A stretch of DNA of 64,000 nucleotides. It comes from Lolium rigidum. Its lineage: Eukaryota > Streptophyta > Magnoliopsida > Poales > Poaceae. Positions 22,760 to 35,300 of this stretch are shown here, in pieces (within the stretch, counting starts at the first letter, position 1; each line of letters starts with the position of its first letter). A model generated the notes under the pieces. That model was not told where the DNA came from. It saw only the letters and a program-made list of their open reading frames with translations, and did not search any database. The stretch is taken from assembly GCF_022539505.1 (NCBI RefSeq), contig NC_061508.1:33536256-33600255 (forward strand), written 5' to 3'. The translations under genes and the position numbers were made by a program.

Positions 22760-24802
22760 GTTTATATGAAGGAATATTCTATAGGTACTACTTGTAGTCC
22801 ATGTGTTGGATTCAAGTATAGATGCCGTGAAGATAAAGATATACCTTGAGTATTGTCATCAAGATCATCGATTTGAAGACATATATGTGATATGATCAAG
22901 AAGAAGAAATGAAGATGAAGTTCTTATGTGGAACTCAATATTATCCATGCTTTAGCTTATGTGTTAAGCAATGAATGATCAAGATAGTATGATAGAGCAT
23001 GAGAATATACAAGATTGACCAATATAGAGAGTGAAGAATAGTTTCAAGTTTGGTCAACACATAAAGCATGAAGAATGTGCCACGAGAAGTCATGTGGTAT
23101 GGTAAGCCTTGTCAATTATGCTTTATGAACTAACCCATCATATATGTGCCCTTGTGTTGTCTACGTGGGTTAGGTATCTTTCCATGGGAATGCATCAAAA
23201 GTGAGATCTCATATAGCTCATAAGAGGATGACGTCAAGTGGTGATCGTCATCAAGGTTGAGTTGGGCAAGTTCAAGTTGAGCATCTCAAGAGGATCACAT
23301 GCTTGAAGTTTGCCATCCATTTAGTGATAATGGACATGTGAAGATATGCTTAATAAAGCTATCCCATAATGGCGTATGGGGAGAAAATCATGAGTCTTCA
23401 CGAAACAACAATGATCAAGTGATGCACTCCGGCTTGATGGAACTTGAAGCGTTGTCATCAAGATCAAGCGGGATGCGCAAGGCACCGGTATGGTCTCGCT
23501 AGGTTTTCCTTTTACCGGTCTCAAGGTGGTTGTTGAGAGACCGGATTATAGGATAGATAGCCGCACTATCAAGAGGGGTTTTCGGTTGGGTAACTTGATT
23601 ACATCGTCTTAGGGAACTCAATCCTTTTCATATCCGTATTGCTTCTTGGTATTTCTCTATGTGAGGTTCTTAAGCTTGTTGCTAGCTTTTCAGCAAGCCC
23701 AAGTTAATCGAAAAAGGAATCCGCATGCATCTTCTATTGCGTTTTCGAGTTTGGACATCTTTACTGTTTCTTGACTGTGGGAGATTCCCTCTCTAAAATC
23801 ATCTAAAAATATTCTGTGAGGGGTTCTATTTATCGTTATATTTCCAACAAAATTGGTTTCATGTAAATCGGAGTTCGGTAGCATTTTCTATTTAAAAGAA
23901 GAAAAAAAGGTGTTGGCCTGAAGCAGTCCGGCCCATCGGGAACCTTCCAGGGTATATCCCAGCCCCATCCGGTGCCTGCCCGGTGGCCGCCGGACCGGCC
24001 GGCCCAGCGCCCGTCGACCGGCCCCTCCGCCGGTTGGGCTCTTTTGGCCGTTGTCGGCCTGCTGCACCCCGTCCGGCCTGTGCATCGGCCTGTCCGGCGC
24101 CCGGCCCGTTAGACCGGCCGGCTAACTGACTGGTTTTTCTACCCGTTTTTTCTCCCCAATGGCTCTATTGTTTCTTAGACTATAAATAGGCCTTCTTTCA
24201 CCTTGGGTTGGGTAAGTTCTTCCACTCTCTCTCCTCCATTGTTGACTTTGAAGATCTTGCCCTATCTCTTGACCCCCCCATGATTTTTGCTCATTCTTGA
24301 GGGATCTAAGAGAGGATATCTAGATCTACAATCTCCACCAATCTATTTCTCCTCTAAGTGAGGGGAACTCTTTGGATTTAGATCTTGGAGTCATTTGTTG
24401 ATTTTCTCCATTGTTCTTCCTCCCTAATCTCATCCTAGCATTTGTTGCTTTGGTGAGATTTTAGTGTGAAGGATTTGAACACCTTTGGTGTTCTTGCTTT
24501 GCATCACTGCATAGTGTTGAGCTCTCCACCACGATTAGTTCGAGTGAGAGACCCGTGAGCTTGTTACTCTTGGAGGGTGACCTCCTAGTTAGCTTGGTTG
24601 GTGTCCCGGTGACCTTCTTCGTGGAAGGTTGTGAAGGAGCCCCCACCTGTCCAAACGTGACGTACCTTCTTGCAAAGAAAGGGAACACGGGAATACATCT
24701 TCGTCTCCGCGTGCCATGGTTATTTCTATACCCGAGTTTACTTTCCCTTATGATAGTCATCGAGCTTGAAGTATCTATTATATCTTGCTATCACTTGTCT
24801 TT

Positions 24803-24823
24803 CATATATATATATATATATTT
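24803..24823. repeat. (TA)n microsatellite
   Basis: About ten TA repeats followed by a T run, near the 3' part of the solo LTR. Confidence 0.85.
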
Positions 24824-25001
24824 TTTGTGCCTATCTTGCTTAGCTCTAGTTGTTGTTATTGCACTTAGTTGAGCCTAGCATATTTAGGTTTTGTGCTTGT
24901 AAAATAAACGTTAGTTTAATTCCACATTCTTACGAGCCAAATCCGTAAGAGTTTTTAAAACGCCTATTCACCCTCCCTCTAGGCGACATCTCGTCCTTTT
25001 A

Positions 25002-27398
25002 CATGCAACCCTTGGCACGGCGTGTCCTGGCGAGAAGTGGCGTGGCGAGGCGGAAGTTGGAGGAGGAGGAGTGTGCGAGGACTCTCTCTCTTCTCACTCA
25101 CTTACAAGGATAAGAACAATTTCCTTATAAACCACCACACATCTCTCAACAAGCAATATAGGACTAAACTTTAGTTTTACATCTTGCCATACATGAATGA
25201 GCCAAAAGAAATTCAGGGCTTGTATTGGACTATGGACTATGGCTCAAGGCCAAATTCAACAGAATCATCTTTTGTGAGGACAGCCACCGCCCACATGTGT
25301 CATTAAAAGACCAGTCGTTAGGCATTCAAAGCCCACTCTGTTGTTTCCTTGAGGAATAAAAATGTTTTTCTCTTTTCTGGTTCATAATTGGTACCATTTT
25401 ATTCTTTTGTAGAGAGAAATGGGACCTGTTGTCGATGCCCACGGCGTTTGTTGTATTTTCATGTAAGACAACTGTGTCTTTTGTCCTTTGGCTAGCAGTT
25501 CGTACGGGGTTTTGTTTTCCTTCACACATCCTTTACAACTGACAAGTAAATTTAAGTGTATCGCGATGCTCATCATCTTCTATTGTTGGCATATATGGAT
25601 GGTATATCATCTGATTCGGTTCGATTTTATTATTTCAATGCAGGCAGTTTACTGATAAGAATTGTTCTCTTATGCAGGTTATTTATAGATGTACCACTAT
25701 TATTCGTTTATGGTCTACGTTGCAGAGAGTGAAGAATCGCTAGCTCTTTACAGAGGTCTGTACACGGTTGGAGGATACAACGAGGGATACTTTTTCTCTA
25801 CATGCATGGAAGCATAATCTAAGGATTGGACCGCCACCTATACCCTTAGGCATTTTTATATTTGCTCATGATTGATATGTAATTCATTTTTTTATTTTCA
25901 TGTTGAGATTTTTGAGACTATGAAACGGCTGTGTGCGTATTAGCTATGTAAAGGTTAGGTGTAATTGCTTTTAAAAGTAATAAAGCGCCCATTATCGAAA
26001 AAAATACAGGCAGTAATATTTAAGTACAGTTTTGTTAGTGCATATACAGAATTGTCTCCAACCAGCTGGCTAGATTTGTGCGTGTAGCAGCAAAAAAGAT
26101 AGTGCATTATATTGGCTCACGCGCATAGGAGCAATGGAGGTACAGTAGATTGCGATTCCGGAATGGCGGAGTGTCGCTGATCACACCCATGAGCAGAATC
26201 CTGAAAGCATCGTCTCTCGCGATAACGGAGGCGACCGACGTGAACGGAGGAGACAACAGTGACTACCGGAATAATGGCGGTCACGCAACCAAGTGGAGGA
26301 GAGGAGCTCCTCTAATCTTGTCGCCCTTCCTCAATGCCAACGCCGTCACCGAGCCGGACCAAAGACCTAGCCACTCAACCAACAAGCTCACATGAAACCA
26401 TCGTATCAAGGTCAGCAACATCATGCTTATCTTTTTCTGCATGCCAAGGCAGCAGGACCAACTTTGGCTCATATCAAGATAACTTAATTGAACAGATTAT
26501 TCATTATTGATTACTTATACTAATTTTTGTAGCACGAAATTTCTAATATATTCATCTCATTGCATGTGAGCTCACAATGCATCGCTTATCTGTTCTTGTA
26601 GAAATGATGCTCATAGGAATGTAGCATATCCAATTTCTGTAGCAGTGCAAAGGCTGCAGTTAACTGGATTTGTAATCCTATTTGTGCAATGTCTATGAGC
26701 TCAATGAATTAGGGTGCACCCTACCCTTGTTCAAAAAAATTGTAGCTGGATTGTTATTTTTCTGATTGCATGGTTCTCTTTTTCAGGAGCTCTCCCAACT
26801 GTCTCATTGCATGTTCTTTGTTACATGTAGTTGGAGTGTCTTATTGCATGTTTTAGGAGCCTTCTTTTATGTTTTTTTTTTTGCTCATTTGAACTGCACA
26901 AATTCTAATAGTGATGAATTCTTACTGCTATACATGGCCAGATGCAAAGAACTAGAGTTCTACATGAAGCTCCTGAAGTAAACGCAAGGGTGCCATGCCA
27001 ATCAATTGGCGTGTATTCTGCAGCGGAAAGACTTCATATTTATTCGCTGAACTTCGTTAGTTGTCATGTCACTATTTTCCCTAGAAAAAATCGATTCTAG
27101 CTTGAAATAATCGTGATTCTGCAGATACTTATGTTCCATCTATGTCCTGTATTTTTTTTGCGCAAAGTTGATGTTTATTCTGTTTGTATATTACTGCTGT
27201 TGCTCGCTGCGTGTGTTCCTTGCTGATTGCCGTTTGTAGCTTGCCGCATGTTCTGCATGTCTTGCTTGTTGTTGATTGCCGCATGTGCTGATAGGGATTA
27301 ACCGAGTGCTACCAAATGGCAGGGATTAGTAGTGAATGTGGGGAGAGTGGTTAGTGGAGATTCAGGTGATAATTGGGGTTCACCCAATCACTCTGGGG
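25002..27398. other. Intergenic DNA with LINE debris
   Basis: No intact gene. At about 25700-25840 the plus strand reads pieces such as LWSTLQRV and FSLHAWKHNLRIG with an in-frame stop, like the C-terminus of a grass LINE. It is followed at about 25975-26008 by ATAAAGCGCCCATTATCGAAAAAAA, a LINE-like tail. A second tail-like motif (GGTGCACCCTACCC then GTTCAAAAAAA) is at about 26710-26740. Confidence 0.45.
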
Positions 27399-27401
27399 TT
27401 A

Positions 27402-28758
27402 GGGCATCTCCAACGCGGAGACCCAAACCCAAAAACGGATACCACTTTTGTCCGTTTGGGTAAAAACATGTCCCAACGCGCGGACGCAAATGCAAAACGG
27501 ACGGCAATAAAGTCCGGGGCGACCCAAATCTCACGCAAATCTGGGCGGACTTTGCGTCTGTCCCGGCTCGCTCGGGACAGCTCCGGACGTCCGTTTTTAT
27601 TCGCCCGACCCCACATCTTCTCTCTCCCATGTCTTCTTTTTCCCATGGTATGGCCGGAATAGCTGCCGGAGTTTGGCTGGCCCGGCCAACGCCGCCGCCG
27701 CCCACACATGGAGCACCACGGCGCCGAGTCCTCCTTTTTTTCATCCCTACCGGAAGTTGCCGCTGCCAAAATGAGCTCCGGCGACAAAGCTCGTCGACGG
27801 CGACGCGCGGAGCGATGGCCAAGGGTGCGTGAACGGGCGGCGCCTTGCGGCCGAGCCACGAGCGGCCGGCCGCGCGCCGCCGCGAGCCTCGGGCCGCCGC
27901 CGCCGGCCGCGCCTCGGTCCGACTCCGCCGGCCGCACCTCGGGCCGCCGCCGTCCCGTGCCTCGCCGCGCCATCTCGCGCCGCCCCGAGGGGCGGAGGTC
28001 GACGTGGGCGGGCGGATCCCCGACGCGAGCCGCGCGCCGCCCGGCCCTCGCGAGCCGCGCGTCGCCTCGACGCCGCCCCGTGCGGCGCCGTCCCGGCCCC
28101 GGCCGCCGCCCACTCCCACCGCGGAGCCCGCGCCGCCGCAGCCTGGCCGCGCGTCGGGCCGCCGCCGCGCCTAGGGCCGCCGCCCACTCCCTCGTGGCCG
28201 CCTCGGGCCCGCGCCGCCGCGACACGGCCGCGCGTCGGGCCGCCGCCGCGCCTCGGGCCGCCGCCGCAGAGCGAGCCTCGCCCGCGCCGCCGCGAGCAGG
28301 CCGCGCCTCGGGCCGCCGCCGGCGCGAGAGCAGGCCGTGCCGGACACGCGCGGGGACGGGCGGGGGCGCCGCCGGCCGCGTCGGCCACGCACGGGCACTG
28401 GCGAGGCGCGCCGAGCGGGCACGGGCGAGGGAGTCGTCGGCCGCGTGCGGGAAGGACCTGGGCCGGATCTCGCCGGGGCGTGGCGCGGCGGAGCTCGCCG
28501 GGCCGTGGCGGGGTGGGAGCGGAGGTCGCCGGGGCGGGGACGGAGGTCGCCGGGCCGAGGTCGGACGGGGAGCTGCTCGCCGGGCATGTTTTTGACTAGT
28601 ACTAGTAGGAGGAAGAGGACTAATTTGGGTCTGCTCAGCGTTGGGGAACAAAACAAAGCTACGGACATATTGTCTATCCGCGTCTCCGGACCTCGACCCA
28701 AACGACCACAATCGGACGTCCGAATACGTCTGTTTGGGTCATGCGGTTGGAGATGCCC
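27402..28758. mobile_element. Harbinger-like non-autonomous element with very GC-rich interior
   Basis: A 1357-base element with inverted ends GGGCATCTCCAAC / GTTGGAGATGCCC and the 3-bp target duplication TTA (27399-27401 and 28759-28761), the signature of PIF/Harbinger and Tourist-type elements. Sub-terminal GTCCGTTTGGGT-type words are mirrored. The core (about 27790-28580) is almost purely G+C with degenerate GGGCCGCCGCC-like repeats, which keeps several frames open on both strands, one of 443 codons on -. No transposase or recognisable domain is encoded. Confidence 0.8.
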
Positions 28759-28988
28759 TTAGATCCGCTAGTGAACCAAACCCGCGCCGTGCTGCTACGA
28801 GTCTCAGCCTGTGATTACTTCACAAGTAGACAAACTACCGTCAAGAAATAGCTAGACAGAATGGAGTAGATTTGCATTTTGCGAAACACTACTTACTACC
28901 GCCGCTGAGTGGATTTAGACCTGGGAAGAAAGAAAATTTGGGAGGTGTGTATGATATATATAGAATATAGTGCATTCATATCCACCGA

Positions 28989-29061
28989 GCCGTCCTAGCT
29001 CAGTTGGTAGAGCGCACGGCTTTTAACCGTGTGGTCGTGGGTTCGAATCCCACGGACGGCG
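28989..29061 (+). tRNA. trnK-UUU: tRNA-Lys (anticodon UUU)
   Basis: A 73-base cloverleaf. The acceptor stem GCCGTCC pairs with GGACGGC, the D arm is GCTC...GAGC, and the anticodon stem CACGG/CCGTG carries loop CTTTTAA with TTT at 29022-29024. The T arm is GTGGG-TTCGAAT-CCCAC and G73 is the discriminator. All stems pair perfectly and there is no intron, so it should be functional. It decodes AAA/AAG as a nuclear Pol III gene. Confidence 0.97.
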
Positions 29062-29070
29062 TGCATCTTG

Positions 29071-29076
29071 TTTTTT
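29071..29076 (+). terminator. Pol III terminator of tRNA-Lys
   Basis: A run of six T starts ten bases after the mature tRNA end, the standard Pol III stop signal. Confidence 0.85.
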
Positions 29077-29163
29077 CTCAATCTCTTCGAACGCGAGACC
29101 ACGGAAAAATAGGCCGCCTCTTCTTCTCCGAAGTGTTTTTTTTTTTGTTGTCATCAACAGTTT

Positions 29164-29215
29164 CTACTCCCTCCGATCCATGCACTAAACTCGTATTTGT
29201 CTTGTTGCCACCTAA
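29164..29215 (+). repeat. Stowaway-end direct repeat, copy 1
   Basis: CTCCCTCCGATCC followed by CTCGTATTTGTCTTGTTGCC. The same 52-base block, with about five mismatches, recurs in the same orientation near 30703-30754. It looks like a Mariner-type MITE left end. Confidence 0.7.
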
Positions 29216-29687
29216 ACAAAAAATTCTTTTTTGGATAAAAGGAATATATAATATCAATTATACTCACAATGCAACGCCTAATTGCAGTACGGATGCACAC
29301 TACGAAAAACAGAAAAAGAAGCCCCGCACAACATTCCAGCTCTAGCAGCAACAATACAACCACCACCAATACAACATCTGAACTCCAGGCTTTTCAAAGG
29401 CGACGTCTTCAATAAGGAAATAGTGCACTAACATCGTCGTCGCTCGATCAAAAGATCTCACGTTTTCACTCTGAAGATAGTCTCTGCTCTCAAAACAATG
29501 CCTTCAACAAGCTCATTGGCATGCACAACCAATTAAAACGATTTTCACTCTGAAAGGGTAAGATTCTGAACTTCACTTGTGTTGCCACCCCTGCTTGCAT
29601 GCTGCTGCGAAACACATAACACCAACCCAGTCCCTCAAACCACAAAGATTTGAACCTCCATTGCTAGTCCTCGAAACCTGCCTTCAT

Positions 29688-29793
29688 GATACTACTAGGA
29701 AAACCCTTACTGCCGGCGCACCATTTTGGGCTACTGCCGGCGCACCAGAGCCCGCCAGTGCGAACATGCCGGTGGTAACTGGCTACTGCCGGC
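29688..29793 (+). mobile_element. CACTA-type terminal fragment
   Basis: TACTACTAGGAAAACCCTTA followed by three CTGCCGGCGCACC-like repeats, close to CACTA terminal and sub-terminal repeats of grasses. The first base of the CACTA terminus is altered and the element is cut off by the LTR fragment at 29794. Confidence 0.55.
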
Positions 29794-29881
29794 TGATACG
29801 TCCATTTTGCATCACTATTTTATATCATAATTTACTGTTATTCATTGATATATTTCATATTTAGGGGTGATACTTATGTTA
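29794..29881 (+). mobile_element. Truncated Gypsy LTR 5' fragment
   Basis: TGATACGTCCATTTTGCATC and the next 70 or so bases match the beginning of a common Triticeae-type Gypsy LTR as I recall it. The sequence stops matching at about 29881. It is a different family from the copies at 15802 and 56594. Confidence 0.5.
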
Positions 29882-30700
29882 TAGAGCTTCGTGCCGCTCC
29901 CTCCAGAACCAAACACCTAGAATAAAAGCATCGGTGCTATACCAACCGATCCAGCAAACTCCAGGCACAATATGCACTGTTACACTTGCTAGCGGAGCTT
30001 TCCGGAACTCGCCATTTAAGGCAGAAGAAGAAGAACCGACCTTAGGAAAGTCACCATCTTCGCGGAAGAGGAACAAAGGGCAACCACCTTTATTAGGCAG
30101 AACAATAGGCCCCACACCATCGCCGGCCGGTCGGCCTCATCGGAATTAGGAGGCTGCCACCGACCACAAACACATCGACGAGACGTCCGCCACCACCCCC
30201 AACCGAAGAAGGCCACCATCATGAACCGTCGGGGAGGATTGGCGCCGAAAGCACGCAGACCACCGCCGAGCGTAGCTGCGCCGCTAGGGGTGTTGGAGCA
30301 GCCCCGCACGGAACTCGCCGTGAAGGGAGCCACCAGCCACCGCCCGAGCCCACCTCCTTGCCGCCATGGCAGGTTACCGCGCCCAAGCACGGCACGCCGC
30401 CGAAACCACCTTCCCGGGGCCGTCGCCCCGGCGTCCGCGCCAGAGCAGGCTGCGCCGCCCTCAACCAGACTCGCGGCTCGCGCCGTCGCCGAGCAGAAGA
30501 CACCGTCACCGTCCCAAGCGCCTGCCCTCACGCCGCGATGTGAGACGAGTTCCCCGTCACCGCCCACTACCGAGCGGCCCTGTTGGAGCACCCAGGCAAC
30601 GGCGGAGAGGAGGGGAGGCGGGAAGGAGGCGGCTGGCCCGGTGGCTAGGGTTTGCATCGCCCGAGTCACCCGTGCCGAGACGACATGGGGGCGTTTTTTT
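29882..30700 (-). other. GC-rich captured or LINE 5'-like sequence
   Basis: A minus-strand frame of 217 codons (30016-30669) is preceded by AACCCTAGCCACC, a leader-like motif common before plant genes and LINE ORFs. I recognise no domain. It lies between the two Stowaway-end repeats. A captured gene 5' end or a LINE leader are both possible. Confidence 0.25.
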
Positions 30701-30702
30701 TA

Positions 30703-30754
30703 CTCCCTCCGATCCTTGTACTAAATTCGTATTTGTCTTGTTGCCAGCTAAACT
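30703..30754 (+). repeat. Stowaway-end direct repeat, copy 2
   Basis: CTCCCTCCGATCCTTGTAC followed by CGTATTTGTCTTGTTGCC, the partner of 29164-29215. A possible right end (CAGGGAGTA) lies near 31365-31373, beyond the CACTA segment. Confidence 0.65.
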
Positions 30755-31276
30755 CTACGTTGGCGAATTTGCTAGGTTGCAAGAGTGCATGAATTTGCAC
30801 CTTTGCCGTGTTCCTACCCAAAATACACACGGCAAAGTTATCTTTGCCGTGTTCCTACCTAATTTGCACACGACAAATGTTTCACGCCAAAATTCTGCAG
30901 CCCTCTATCGCGCGGGAATAGTTGGCTGAAATAATCTGCTCGCGGGAGAAGAGTGCTTTGTCGTGTGTTCGCTAGGGACACCCGGCAAAGCCTGGCCGTT
31001 ATGATGGCGCCGTCTAGGTAGGCCACCCGAGCCATGTGTTCAGGTGTTTGCCGTGCTCCGGACCTTTCCCATGTGCCTCCTCTAGAGTTCGCCTTGTTCC
31101 TGGTTTTGCCGTGTTCTTTTTTGGGCCTTTGCCGTGTTCCTTTTTACCGATTTACCGTGTCGTCTTTTTTGCCGTTTTTTTTACTGCACACGGTGGAGCG
31201 TATCTTTGCTGTGTTTCGGGTCGTAGGGAGCAAGCCAATAGTTTTGCAACACGTCAAAAGCCGTTTCCCCGTAGTG
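30755..31276 (-). mobile_element. CACTA transposon end with sub-terminal repeats
   Basis: On the minus strand the segment begins CACTACGGGGAAACGG at 31276 and carries at least six copies of a TTTGCCGTGTTCC-like word in both orientations. Such arrays are typical of CACTA sub-terminal regions. I find no transposase and no opposite CACTA terminus, so it is a deleted or truncated copy. Confidence 0.6.
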
Positions 31277-32280
31277 TGAACAGTCCACGTCTAATCAACC
31301 AAACTAAAGTAATATTTCGAGTAAAAAATGAAACCTTTGCCGGACAAGGCATTTTGGCACCAGGGACAGGGAGTATATGCTTCCAGTTTCTTAAATGATT
31401 TTTAAATGCGGTTTAAAATGTCAGAAAAGTTCGAACAAAATATGGCATGCACATTTTGACATCATATGTGCTCATAAAGTCGTTTCATGGAAAACCGGCA
31501 TTTCGTGTGTTGTGTGCAAAGAAGACAAAAAAATTATGCTTTAAAAAGCTTTTCACGAGATATTTCTTTATTTTTTCACACATGACACAAAATATTTTAG
31601 TTTTCCACGGGTGGCGTGCACATAATAATGTCGACATATATGCCCCAAAGTTTTATTCAGATCTTTTATTTAAAAATGTTATTTTCATATGCTTACATGT
31701 TCAAAAGTGGATTTCCAATCTTCGCCAAAATATTAAAATGAAACTAGCAGGCCCAGCTTGGTTTTATGTATACCTTCCAAGAGTTAATTAGTTCCATGCA
31801 TTCTGATACGCAGTGCTATTGGAAATGTTGCAGAAATATTTCGAGGCTTTTGTCGTCTTCTCCAGGCTTCTCTAGAAGTCATAGAAGTCAAGTTTTCACT
31901 GGCTCACTCATTTTCAGCGACGAAGATGGACGAAGACCGGATTACATTCAAGCCAGTCGGCCTGAGCATTGAACAAGTAGACACGTAACAGTACACCCTT
32001 GAATCGTGGAAAAAGTACAGGGAGTCGTGGCACTAGACCAAATCTCCCGCGCAGTTTCTCACCTATATACCACGCATCTGCGCGTGAAGATCGATCAGAG
32101 CTCACACGATCGAGAGAACGCGGCCATGGATAGCATCGAGAATTATCTTGTGGAAGGGGAAAACTCTGCATGCGAAATATCGCCCTTTGACTCCCTCGAT
32201 TGTGAAAATGTCATTTTGTCAGGTTTTAATTTCCAGGCAACTTACGAATACAACTTTGGACCAGGTACACCGTGTAACCT
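31277..32280. other. Intergenic DNA upstream of the receptor gene
   Basis: 31390-31740 has the texture of an unclassified grass repeat (CGTTTCATGG, GCTTTAAAAAGCTTTTCACG). A plausible promoter (CTATATACC near 32062) precedes an ATG at 32126 whose 67-codon frame matches nothing I know. It could be a decayed first exon. Confidence 0.35.
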
Positions 32281-32349
32281 AGTATATATAGGTAATCAAA
32301 AAATCAAGCTCACATGTGTGAGAGCTTGAGCTCGGGCAGATAAACAAAA

Positions 32350-35300
32350 ATGGAGTGCACGTTGACCATGGTTTTGCTGCAGGTGCTCGTGTTGCTCACG
32401 CTCTCGAGCGCGGCGGCGGCGGCGCCTGTGACGGTGAGTGCCGGCATCGGGGTCCGGCATCCGGAAGGCGACGCGACCACGGCGGGCGGCGTGAGCATTT
32501 CCTTGGCGCCGGCGTACCGGCAGCTGGTTGAAAAAACTGGTAGTGGCTCGCCCGAAGACGGTACTGCAACAGCTGGTAAGCATGACTAACCTTCAAATTT
32601 TTGCTACACTATCTACTATCTAGATATATCTTTTATCAAGAACAAGGCAACCAAAAGTTGCTTGTCATTTAAGTACTGTAAGATAAGAATGAAAAGGAAG
32701 TTTTTTCAGTTACAAGATTATTGCACTATCTAGATATCGCTCTGACCATGACTAGCTAGGACTCCTTTGTCTTATCAATAATATGTACTCCGTATGTCCT
32801 GAGTTAACTGTAGTAGATTTACGTAGAGATGCATATATCTATACATGTTTTAGTATATGAACATGCGTTTTTTACGACATCTATTTGGAGAGATTAAAAG
32901 AGTTTTACTTTTCTTAATCGATCAATGATTTCTCTACCGCTGAATTGGGCGAGTGCATTCTTTCCTACCATATCACTCCAGCTTAATTTTTTTGTTTGCA
33001 CATGTTTCAAACTATATGAAATACATACCCTTAGTAGTAGTACTGCTTGCGGCTTGAAAACTGGTTTTGCTAATTTTATGTTGACCAAAAATTAGAGCTC
33101 GGTTGACTTCAATACACTTGGGTTTACATAAATATTTTCGATAATATGATAATTACACATAAGCTTGCAGTTGCACATGAAGTTACTATTGCAACCAAAA
33201 TTTTCAGTTACACACTTAAAATCTAATGACATATAGTATATCCGGTTCATATTTGTTGTCCCTGAGTTGAATGTACTTCCTTGTCCCATAAAACTTGTTT
33301 AAATTTAGATATATCTATCTGGACGGAGATTTGGTGCACATAAGCACCATTGATCTCTTTTCAGAAAAGTAATTAAAAATTATATTTTTAAGTTTTAGAA
33401 AAATCTGAAAATAAATCATGATGTAGTCAGTATTGTATCCCACAAACGTGTAAATTTTCAACTGGATATAATGTGTATTTTGAGCTGCACAAAAATAACA
33501 AATATATGGATCTGAGTATAGTGCTTCAAATCTCCAAAAAAATTAGAATTTGTCATTTTTGTGTAGCTCAGAGAATAAAATATTTGTAATTAAGATTTTA
33601 TACGTTAGCAGATTTCATCATTGGCTACTTTTAGAATTTTGCTACATAATTTTTTGAAACATATAAATATAATTTTCGAAATTTTTAATACAATGAGAGC
33701 GCTGTGCCCATGATCTACATATCTAAATTTTGATAAACTTTAGAATTAGTATACTGTTTCCTTGGCCTGAATTTCGCTATACACCTTGCCACCTCACGAA
33801 AAGGAAGAGAAGAACGTCTACTACCCTTCCGCTTTCCTTCAGGCCCCGCCCAAGCAATTGCCCAACGGCCAAAATGCCCTAGATCCAGAACGGCGGCGAA
33901 GTCGCTGGCCGGAACGCCCGCGGCTCCTCCCGTCCCGTCCCTTGCCCCCACCTCTCCCATCACACCGCGCCGCGGCCTGGTGCGAGTGGCGTTGTCGGCT
34001 ATGGGGTCAGAAGCGGAAGCTGAGCGAGTCGCGCGTGGTGCAGGCCCCTCGCTGCCCCCAACCTAGGTGAGGTGAGGAATTCCGAAACAATCCCGACCCC
34101 GAATAGTCTCGAGGAGATTCGCTGTGCCATCTTGGCTTAATTCACCCAGCGATTTTTCAATCTCTAATCATGTGGCCATCGCCGAGTTGTCAAGAACATC
34201 CAATGTATCTTTGTGGCAAACAACTCATAATTTCCATCTGTTCTGTGTATATAAAACATTCACTTTATAGTGTACTAGATTAAAAAAATGAGTATAGAGG
34301 GAAATGTTTTCATTTGCTGTGTGTAGTTCTCCTAGGGAATATAACTGTAAGAGTACCACATAAAAACATGTGGTCTTCCCTCTGTTGTGCGATGCCGAAT
34401 TGTGGTCACCTTAAGACATTCTCATGTGTTTGTCATTGTGGAGGAAATTTTATTGCTGTGCTACTATTTTTTCATAACGTACAAAAACATTCTCATCAGT
34501 CATACATGATACTAAAAACTTTCTTAATGTAGAACTCAAGAGGAAGAATGCCAGAATATTAGCGAGAAAAAATTCAGGAGCTTTGACTAGACACTACGTG
34601 AAGCCACTGAAGATCGCTGTGCCAGGGCGTAATAGTTTTAAAGATTTTGTGAATGCAACTACTCATAAGTTCACCGGCTACTGCATTGATGTCTTTAAGG
34701 CTGCTGTGAAGAAACTACCACATGATCTGGATTATGAATTCAACGTCTTTGACGGTTCCTATGACGAAATAGTGCACAATGTGTCTTCAGGGGTGGGTGA
34801 ACCTTGCTTTCCTTGTACTTGCATGTAATTTATCAGAATCACTTAGTGACATCATACTTGTTGGTTGTTATGACCAGATCTTCGATGCCGCAGTGGGTGA
34901 CATAACTATAACTTATGAGCGAGCTGTATATGTCGACTTCACGATGCCATACTCCGAGTCTGGTGTGTCACTGCTTGTGCTCAGCGAGAATGACTGCAAA
35001 TCAACAATTGAATGGGTATTCTTAAAGCCGCTAACGATGGAACTTTGGCTAGCAACTGTGGGTGGCTTCTTCTTCACTGCACTAGTTGTGTGGATGATTG
35101 AGCGGCCCAAAAACCTGGAGTACCAAGGATCGAGTTCGAGACAGTGCAGTGTTGCTCTGTACTTTTCTTTCTCGACCTTGACATTTTCTCATGGTTAGTA
35201 CTAAGGGGCAAAAATTTGCTGACAATATTTGGTGCATTATAAGTTGTTACTGTAATTCTGACATTCTCTAATTTCTTGATTGATACACTTTGTGCAGGCC

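Larger units (their letters stand above)
15724..25001 (+). mobile_element. Probable solo LTR, interrupted by a nested element
   Basis: It starts TGTAAGGGTACATTG. The interrupted sequence resumes at 22760 and closes with GCCTATTCACCCTCCCTCT followed by AGGCGACATC and CGTCCTTTTA, a form I know from grass Copia-type LTR ends. Without the insertion it is about 2.3 kb. Flanks are CCTGC (15719-15723) and CATGC (25002-25006), a 5-bp duplication with one mismatch. The sequence after the right end is not a primer-binding site, so I see no internal domain and call it solo. A TATAAATA at 24181-24188 fits a plus-strand LTR promoter. The element class is inference. Confidence 0.6.

Noticed and set aside
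27380..28711. 443-codon minus-strand ORF and overlapping plus-strand ORFs
   Set aside because: Extreme GC content removes stop codons in all frames. The composition is low complexity (Arg/Ala/Gly/Pro) and no domain is visible.
29004..29345. ORF starting inside tRNA-Lys
   Set aside because: It overlaps the cloverleaf; the reading frame is coincidental.
30016..30669. 217-codon minus ORF as a protein-coding gene
   Set aside because: No domain, low-complexity Gly/Ala/Arg composition and a transposon setting. It is kept only as a low-confidence GC-rich segment.
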